DNA from: an uncultured Oscillospiraceae bacterium
GTDB lineage: Bacteria; Bacillota; Clostridia; Oscillospirales; Ruminococcaceae
NCBI GenBank assembly: GCA_934408835.1
Contig: CAKRVU010000022.1
Span: 1-10,521, forward strand
Reading direction: 5' to 3'
DNA: 10,521 bases
Shown: in pieces, positions 7,038-10,521 of the stretch
Layout of the letters: each line of letters begins with the position of its first letter
Position numbering within the stretch: position 1 is the first letter of the stretch
The notes under the pieces: model-generated
Database searches by the model: none
Seen by the model: only the letters and a program-made list of their open reading frames with translations
What the model was told of the DNA's origin: nothing
Made by a program: the position numbers and the translations under genes

Positions 7038-9803
7038 ATGAGCGAGATATATAATCGCCTGTATTATGAGAATTATGATGTTGGCGTCGGCAAGGTGGAT
7101 TACCGCGACTCCAAATATACAAAGGGTAATTTGGGGCGAGTCGCCAAGCGAATTGTGGAGGATTGGCACCCGAAAACAGTGCTTGACGCCGGTTGTGCTA
7201 TGGGGCATCTGGTTGCCGCGATGCGCGATATGGGTGTTGAGGCGTACGGAATCGACATTTCAGAGTATGCAATTGAACAGGTTCGCGAGGATATTCGACC
7301 ATACTGTGCGGCGCAATCGTTGGATCAACCTTTTCCGGAACATTTCCCTAAACACTTCGACTTGGTCTTTTCCGCAGAAGTGTTGGAGCATATTTATGAA
7401 GAAAATATTGACTCTGTGATTGAAAATATCGGGACTTCCGCCGATGTGTTCTTGTTTTGCAGTACGCCGGACGATTTGGAGGATCCCACACATGTCAACG
7501 TCAGACAGCCGGAGTATTGGGCTAAGCTGATGGCAAAACACGGGATGTACCGTCGGGTAGATTATGATGCAAGTTTTCTCACCCCTTATGCGATGGCGTT
7601 TGTGCATCAGGATAATATTCCGCGTTTGGTCGAGGATTATGAGAGACGTTTACGCCTTTGTGATTGGGAAAAACAAAAATTGACGGCGACGTTTGAACGG
7701 GAAAAAGGCGTCTGGCAGGAGGCTGAGGCGACCAGCAAAGCGAAATTAGAGCAATTGCAGACCGAGTTAAACGCGACCATCGAGCAGCAGCGAGATCGTC
7801 TTGCTGATTATGCCTCTCAAATTACACAGTTTAAACGCGATCATGCAATCGCCGAGAGGACAAGAAAACAAGCGCAAAAACTTTCTCATGAGGTTGAGCG
7901 GCTGCGCGCCATCGAAAAGGCGTATCACGCTACTCGTACATCGTTTGCGTGGAAGTTGACAAAACCGCTTCGCGTTCTTATGGATTTCATGAAAAAAATA
8001 TTGCACAAAGGAAAAACGGCGTTCCGCCTGTTCGGAAAGGGAGTCAAGAGCCTTGTTCGAGACGGTTTTAAGGTCACTTGGCACAGGGTGCGGCATCGTA
8101 CCAATTCGTTATATCAGTTCCAGAAGTTTATGCAGCAAAACCAGATTGATGAAACCCAATTAGAACAGCAACGAACAGTTGTTTTTGATAGAGATATTAC
8201 AATTAGTATTGTCGTGCCGCTGTATAATACGCCGGAAAGGTTTTTATCTGAGCTGATTGAATCGGTTCAGGCGCAAACGTATTCGAAGTGGCAGCTGTGT
8301 TTTGCGGATGGCAGCGATGCGGAACATGGTAAAGTAGGCTCTGTGGTTGCGTCATATCAGGAGAACGACGCTCGAATCCTTTACCAAAAGCTTTCGGGGA
8401 ATCTTGGGATTGCCGGCAACTCGAACGCCGCCCTTTCGATGGCGACCGGGGAATATATCGCCTTGCTCGATCATGATGATATCCTTCCGCCAAACGCTTT
8501 GTTTGAATGTATGGTTGCTATCACCGAGCAGGACGCAGACTTTGTTTATACCGATGAAATGGTGTTCCAAGGGACTATCGATCATCCGACCTTTATCCAT
8601 TTAAAACCGGATTTTTCAATTGATATGCTTCGTTCTCAAAATTATATTTGTCATTTGTCCGTCTTTTCAGCGGAGTTGCAGCGAAAAGTCGGCGATTTTT
8701 CGGAGCAGCATAATGGCAGTCAGGATTATGACTTAATTTTGAGACTGACCGAACAGGCCAAACGGATTGTGCATATCCCGAAGATTCTTTATTATTGGAG
8801 AAATCATGAGGGTTCTGTGGCGAGCGATGTGAGCGTGAAACCCTATTGCATGGAATCAGCCAAGAGAGCCATTTCCGATCATTTAGAACGAATGCATCTG
8901 AAAGGCGAGGTGGTTGACTCGAAGATTCTTTCGACCTATAAGGTCAACTATAAGATTGAAGGGGATCCGCTGGTTTCCATTTTAATCCCATCCAAAGATC
9001 ACGTTGATGATTTGGAGATCTGTGTTTCCTCCATCTTGGAGCGTTCCGAATATTATCACTATGAGATTATTATTATCGAGAACAACAGCGAGGAGTTGCA
9101 GACCTTTGATTATTATGAGGGCTTGAAAAAGCGCGACTCCAGGATTCGCGTCATTTATTGGGACGGTCCGTTTAATTACTCCGCCATTAACAATTTTGGC
9201 GCTTCTGAGGCAAAGGGAGAATATCTGCTGTTGCTCAATAATGACGTTGAGGTCATTACGCCTCGTTGGATACAGGAAATGCTGATGTTTGCTCAGCGAA
9301 AGGACGTTGGGGCAGTCGGAGCCATGCTTTATTATCCCGATGATACGATACAACACGCTGGTGTGGTAATCGGTCTGGGTGGCGGCGCCGGACATTCTCA
9401 TAAAGGGTTCCCGCGTGGCAGTTCTGGCTATGTCCACAGGTTGACGATTGCGCAGAATTACAGTGCTTGTACAGCGGCGTGCCTGATGGTTAGCCGCGAC
9501 GCGTGGAATGTTGTCCATGGGCTGGATGAAAAATTTGCCGTTGCATTTAACGATGTGGATTTTTGCCTTCGTTTGCGCGAGGCAGGGTATTTGATTGTAT
9601 TTACTCCGTACGCCGAATTGTATCATTATGAATCCAAAAGCCGCGGTTATGAGGAAACAGTGGAGAAAAGGGCGCGCTTTGGTCGGGAAAAACAATTGCT
9701 GCAAAGCCGTTGGAGAAACCTGATGTTGGAAGGCGACCCATATTATAACCCCAATTTAACACTAGATCGGGAAGATTTTTCGCTGAATATCCGTCCTGAT
9801 TGA
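7038..9803 (+). CDS. Methyltransferase-coiled coil-GT2-GT2 fusion (WsaE-like)
   Basis: A 921-residue multidomain cytoplasmic enzyme. Residues 1-195 are a class I SAM-dependent methyltransferase: motif I VLDAGCAMGHLV (48-59), GIDIS (71-75), EVLEHI (114-119). Residues about 196-295 are highly charged with heptad-like spacing and almost no Gly or Pro, a likely coiled coil. Residues 299-312 (TRTSFAWKLTKPLR) resemble the linker often seen before GT2 domains. Residues 308-356 are strongly basic. The first GT-A domain (about 385-600) has VPLYNTPE (393-400), DHDD (478-481) and QDYDLILR (562-569). The second (about 644-870) has SILIPSKD (647-654), NND (734-736) and NDVDFCLRLREAG (838-850). I recall the same order in WsaE of the Geobacillus S-layer rhamnan cluster, which both extends and methylates the chain. 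AGGAGG (7025-7030) lies 7 bases before the ATG. It is the last gene of the operon. The sugar and linkages are inferred, not seen. Confidence 0.88.
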   Translation: MSEIYNRLYYENYDVGVGKVDYRDSKYTKGNLGRVAKRIVEDWHPKTVLDAGCAMGHLVAAMRDMGVEAYGIDISEYAIEQVREDIRPYCAAQSLDQPFPEHFPKHFDLVFSAEVLEHIYEENIDSVIENIGTSADVFLFCSTPDDLEDPTHVNVRQPEYWAKLMAKHGMYRRVDYDASFLTPYAMAFVHQDNIPRLVEDYERRLRLCDWEKQKLTATFEREKGVWQEAEATSKAKLEQLQTELNATIEQQRDRLADYASQITQFKRDHAIAERTRKQAQKLSHEVERLRAIEKAYHATRTSFAWKLTKPLRVLMDFMKKILHKGKTAFRLFGKGVKSLVRDGFKVTWHRVRHRTNSLYQFQKFMQQNQIDETQLEQQRTVVFDRDITISIVVPLYNTPERFLSELIESVQAQTYSKWQLCFADGSDAEHGKVGSVVASYQENDARILYQKLSGNLGIAGNSNAALSMATGEYIALLDHDDILPPNALFECMVAITEQDADFVYTDEMVFQGTIDHPTFIHLKPDFSIDMLRSQNYICHLSVFSAELQRKVGDFSEQHNGSQDYDLILRLTEQAKRIVHIPKILYYWRNHEGSVASDVSVKPYCMESAKRAISDHLERMHLKGEVVDSKILSTYKVNYKIEGDPLVSILIPSKDHVDDLEICVSSILERSEYYHYEIIIIENNSEELQTFDYYEGLKKRDSRIRVIYWDGPFNYSAINNFGASEAKGEYLLLLNNDVEVITPRWIQEMLMFAQRKDVGAVGAMLYYPDDTIQHAGVVIGLGGGAGHSHKGFPRGSSGYVHRLTIAQNYSACTAACLMVSRDAWNVVHGLDEKFAVAFNDVDFCLRLREAGYLIVFTPYAELYHYESKSRGYEETVEKRARFGREKQLLQSRWRNLMLEGDPYYNPNLTLDREDFSLNIRPD

Positions 9804-9899
9804 GGTTGTAGAACTAACTTTTATGGCACAGAAATCATAGCGGTCAAGAAGCGAACCTCGATAGGAGTACGCTTTACTTTGATTGCATGGTGAAAACAG
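9804..9899 (+). other. Spacer after the last operon gene
   Basis: This is untranslated 3' sequence between the last stop codon and the terminator. The only structure I see is a long-range inverted repeat, ATTGAGGTT (9799-9807, covering the stop codon) with AACCTCGAT (9854-9862), 9 bp with one G-T pair and a 46-base loop. No convincing coding frame or promoter is visible. Confidence 0.4.
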
Positions 9900-9948
9900 A
9901 AAAGAGCGGGAAAGAACACTTTCTATTGTGTTTTTCTCGCTCTTTTTT
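9900..9948 (+). terminator. Intrinsic terminator of the glycan operon
   Basis: A long hairpin begins 96 bases after the last stop codon. The arms are 9900-9919 and 9928-9947, with an 8-base loop. AAAAGAGCG pairs with CGCTCTTTT, continued by one G-T wobble, four more pairs, a single bulged G and AACAC/GTGTT. The 3' arm runs into six T residues (9943-9948). A further perfect 7-bp outer stem, TGGTGAA (9888-9894) with TTCACCA (9956-9962), can embrace it. The 5' flank is A-rich, so weak activity in the other direction is possible, which would suit the convergent tRNA gene. Confidence 0.9.
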
Positions 9949-9965
9949 GTAAGTCTTCACCAGAC

Positions 9966-10041
9966 CGGGGATGTGAAAGTATGACTTCTTTCGGTTAGAA
10001 CAGCTTTCGTCATGTTACTGTAAAGAAGCTGGAATTCCCCG
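9966..10041. other. Structured stretch between two terminators
   Basis: CGGGGA (9966-9971) and TCCCCG (10036-10041) form a perfect 6-bp outer stem around about 64 bases. Inside lie several competing pairings: ATGAC (9981-9985) with GTCAT (10009-10013), CTTCTTT (9985-9991) with AAAGAAG (10022-10028), and CAGCTT (10001-10006) with AAGCTG (10026-10031). A small hairpin CCCA-ATGA-TGGG follows at 10042-10053. The stretch lies between the operon terminator and the tRNA terminator and has no recognisable promoter on either strand. It could be a small RNA, a decayed sequence, or chance. The open frame on the - strand here is an extension of a frame that crosses the tRNA and is not a credible gene. 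Confidence 0.25.
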
Positions 10042-10063
10042 CCCAATGATGGGATAGGAAGGA

Positions 10064-10103
10064 ATAAAAATGAAAAATCCTGTCGGCAAAATGCGACAGG
10101 ATC
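10064..10103 (-). terminator. Intrinsic terminator of tRNA-Pro
   Basis: Read on the - strand, GATCCTGTCG (10103-10094) pairs with CGACAGGAT (10085-10077), a 9-bp stem of perfect pairs with an 8-base loop (10086-10093). It is followed by TTTTT (10077-10073), two other bases and a second T-run (10069-10065). It begins 9 bases after the tRNA 3' end, as expected for a tRNA transcription unit. Confidence 0.85.
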
Positions 10104-10111
10104 TTTGATGA

Positions 10112-10188
10112 TGGTCGAGGTGACAGGATTTGAACCTGCGGCTTCTGCGTCCCGAACGCAGCGCTCTACCAAACTGAGCCACACCTCG
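10112..10188 (-). tRNA. tRNA-Pro (anticodon CGG), CCA encoded
   Basis: The reverse strand folds as a standard cloverleaf. The acceptor stem is CGAGGTG with CACCTCG; the D-arm is GCTC...GAGC; the anticodon stem is CTGCG/CGCAG around the loop TTCGGGA, giving anticodon CGG. A 5-base variable loop (AAGCC) follows, then the T-arm GCAGG-TTCAAAT-CCTGT. The discriminator is A (10115), followed by an encoded CCA (10114-10112). The first base pair C-G is the one typical of bacterial tRNA-Pro. It reads codon CCG, the dominant proline codon in the genes to its left. Promoter and terminator flank it closely, so it is a single-gene transcription unit convergent with the glycan operon. Confidence 0.97.
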
Positions 10189-10208
10189 AAATGAACACTA
10201 TGACATTT

Positions 10209-10237
10209 ATTTTATCAAAGCTTGAATCAAATGTCAA
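10209..10237 (-). promoter_or_regulatory. Sigma-70/sigma-A type promoter of tRNA-Pro
   Basis: On the - strand, a perfect -35 TTGACA (10237-10232) is followed after exactly 17 bases by -10 TAAAAT (10214-10209). Transcription should begin near 10202, about 14 bases before the mature tRNA 5' end at 10188. The upstream side is rich in A and T runs, as in UP elements of stable-RNA promoters. Confidence 0.9.
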
Positions 10238-10250
10238 GCGAAACTTTCGG

Positions 10251-10291
10251 ATTTTTTGCAAAATTTTCAGTTAAACTCTATTGCAAAAAAT
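10251..10291. repeat. Perfect 11-bp inverted repeat, AT-rich
   Basis: ATTTTTTGCAA (10251-10261) and TTGCAAAAAAT (10281-10291) are perfect inverted copies with a 19-base spacer. The repeat lies directly upstream of the tRNA-Pro -35 box. It may be a protein-binding site, an UP-like A/T tract pair, or a hairpin in a rightward transcript. No T-run follows on the + strand, so it does not look like a classical terminator. Confidence 0.5.
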
Positions 10292-10446
10292 TGAACGACG
10301 GAATTTTGATTTGAAATAACGAGATTGTGGAGAATGAATCGCATAAAATTGGTTGACCATGACATGAAAGGTGAAATGCTGCTTCAAAAGGATTCGTTTG
10401 ACCTGACGGGGGCACTACGTTGCAAAAAGTATTAAATTTTTTCATT
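10292..10446. other. Intergenic sequence, no clear gene
   Basis: This AT-rich stretch lies between the inverted repeat and the possible leader of the next gene. A 33-codon frame exists at 10334-10435 (+), but its GGAG is only one base from the ATG and the peptide resembles nothing I recognise. TTGACC occurs at 10398-10403 without a -10 box at proper spacing. I see no RNA gene. Confidence 0.4.
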
Positions 10447-10481
10447 CCTGTCATTTGTCAGAAAAACAGGTTGATGACAAA
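10447..10481 (+). promoter_or_regulatory. Possible leader pseudoknot before next gene
   Basis: Two interlocked stems: CCTGT (10447-10451) with ACAGG (10466-10470), and TTTGTCA (10454-10460) with TGACAAA (10475-10481). The connecting loops are 2, 5 and 4 bases, which fits an H-type pseudoknot. If they cannot form together, they are mutually exclusive hairpins. The structure ends 18 bases before the possible start codon at 10500. A role in controlling that gene is inferred from position only. Confidence 0.35.
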
Positions 10482-10499
10482 CGGAAAGTAGGTTGAAAC

Positions 10500-10521
10500 A
10501 TGGAAGAAAAAAAGGAATTAC
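10500..10521 (+). CDS. Possible start of next gene (first 7 codons)
   Basis: ATG at 10500 opens a frame reading MEEKKEL that continues beyond the window edge. GTAGG (10488-10492) lies 7 bases upstream as a weak ribosome binding site, and a structured leader precedes it. Seven residues are too few to name a family. It is separated from the glycan operon by a terminator and a tRNA gene on the other strand, so it is a different transcription unit. Confidence 0.4.

Noticed and set aside
8219..8230. Another TGTATAATAC-like stretch resembling the repeat at position 1
   Set aside because: It encodes the conserved LYNTP segment of a GT-A domain, so the match is coincidental.
8982..9704. 240-residue open frame on the - strand
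   Set aside because: It lies entirely opposite the second GT-A domain of the fusion protein, whose motifs are clear; it has no recognisable domain of its own.
9799..9862. Inverted repeat ATTGAGGTT/AACCTCGAT around the last stop codon
   Set aside because: A 46-base loop and one wobble pair make it a weak structure; likely chance.
9957..10184. 75-residue frame on the - strand across the tRNA gene
   Set aside because: It is a translation of the tRNA-Pro itself plus its terminator; such peptides are a familiar annotation artefact.
10112..10188. tRNA-Pro as an integration site for a mobile element
   Set aside because: No integrase is present, and I found no second copy of the tRNA 3' end beyond the 8-mer in the terminator.
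10334..10435. 33-codon frame on the + strand
   Set aside because: GGAG is only one base from the ATG, and the peptide matches no family I know.

Overview
The window is one strand-consistent polysaccharide operon followed by a convergent tRNA gene. Low-GC-Gram-positive style signals (strong AGGAGG-type ribosome binding sites, TTG/GTG starts on some genes, a tRNA with an encoded CCA end) and the gene families suggest a member of the Firmicutes, most likely a clostridial or Oscillospiraceae-type gut bacterium. The taxon is an inference from style, not from a marker gene.

Layout. Positions 1-56 hold a tandem TATAAT-containing repeat that may be a promoter. Then, all on the + strand: a WbbL-like GT2 rhamnosyltransferase (69-932); a second GT2 glycosyltransferase (925-1851) overlapping it by 8 bases; rmlA (1883-2761); rmlD (2775-3665); a 142-base gap containing a textbook H-type pseudoknot; rmlB (3808-4866); rmlC (4893-5444); an ABC-2 polysaccharide export permease (5464-6264); its ATPase (6283-7023); and a 921-residue protein (7038-9803) joining a SAM-dependent methyltransferase, a coiled coil, a basic segment and two GT-A glycosyltransferase domains. 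A strong intrinsic terminator at 9900-9948 closes the operon. The last part holds a structured stretch (9966-10041), tRNA-Pro(CGG) on the - strand with its own promoter and terminator, an AT-rich inverted repeat, a second possible pseudoknot and the first seven codons of a possible next gene at 10500.

How it works together. RmlA, RmlB, RmlC and RmlD form the complete four-step route from glucose-1-phosphate to dTDP-L-rhamnose. The glycosyltransferases would use this donor to build a rhamnose-rich glycan on a lipid carrier inside the cell. The Wzm/Wzt-type ABC transporter would flip the finished chain outward. The fused 921-residue protein has the same domain order as I recall for WsaE of the Geobacillus S-layer rhamnan cluster, and recalls the capping and coiled-coil ruler logic of WbdD in E. 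coli O9a. The natural reading is a polymerase that also methyl-caps the chain. The Wzt here is short and lacks the C-terminal carbohydrate-binding domain that usually reads such a cap. No initiating sugar-phosphate transferase and no cell-wall ligase are in the window, so the cluster probably continues to the left.

The best candidates for something undescribed are the pseudoknot in the rmlD-rmlB gap, the one-polypeptide methyltransferase/ruler/polymerase, and the second pseudoknot ahead of the right-hand gene start. I saw no CRISPR array, insertion sequence, integrase or phage gene.
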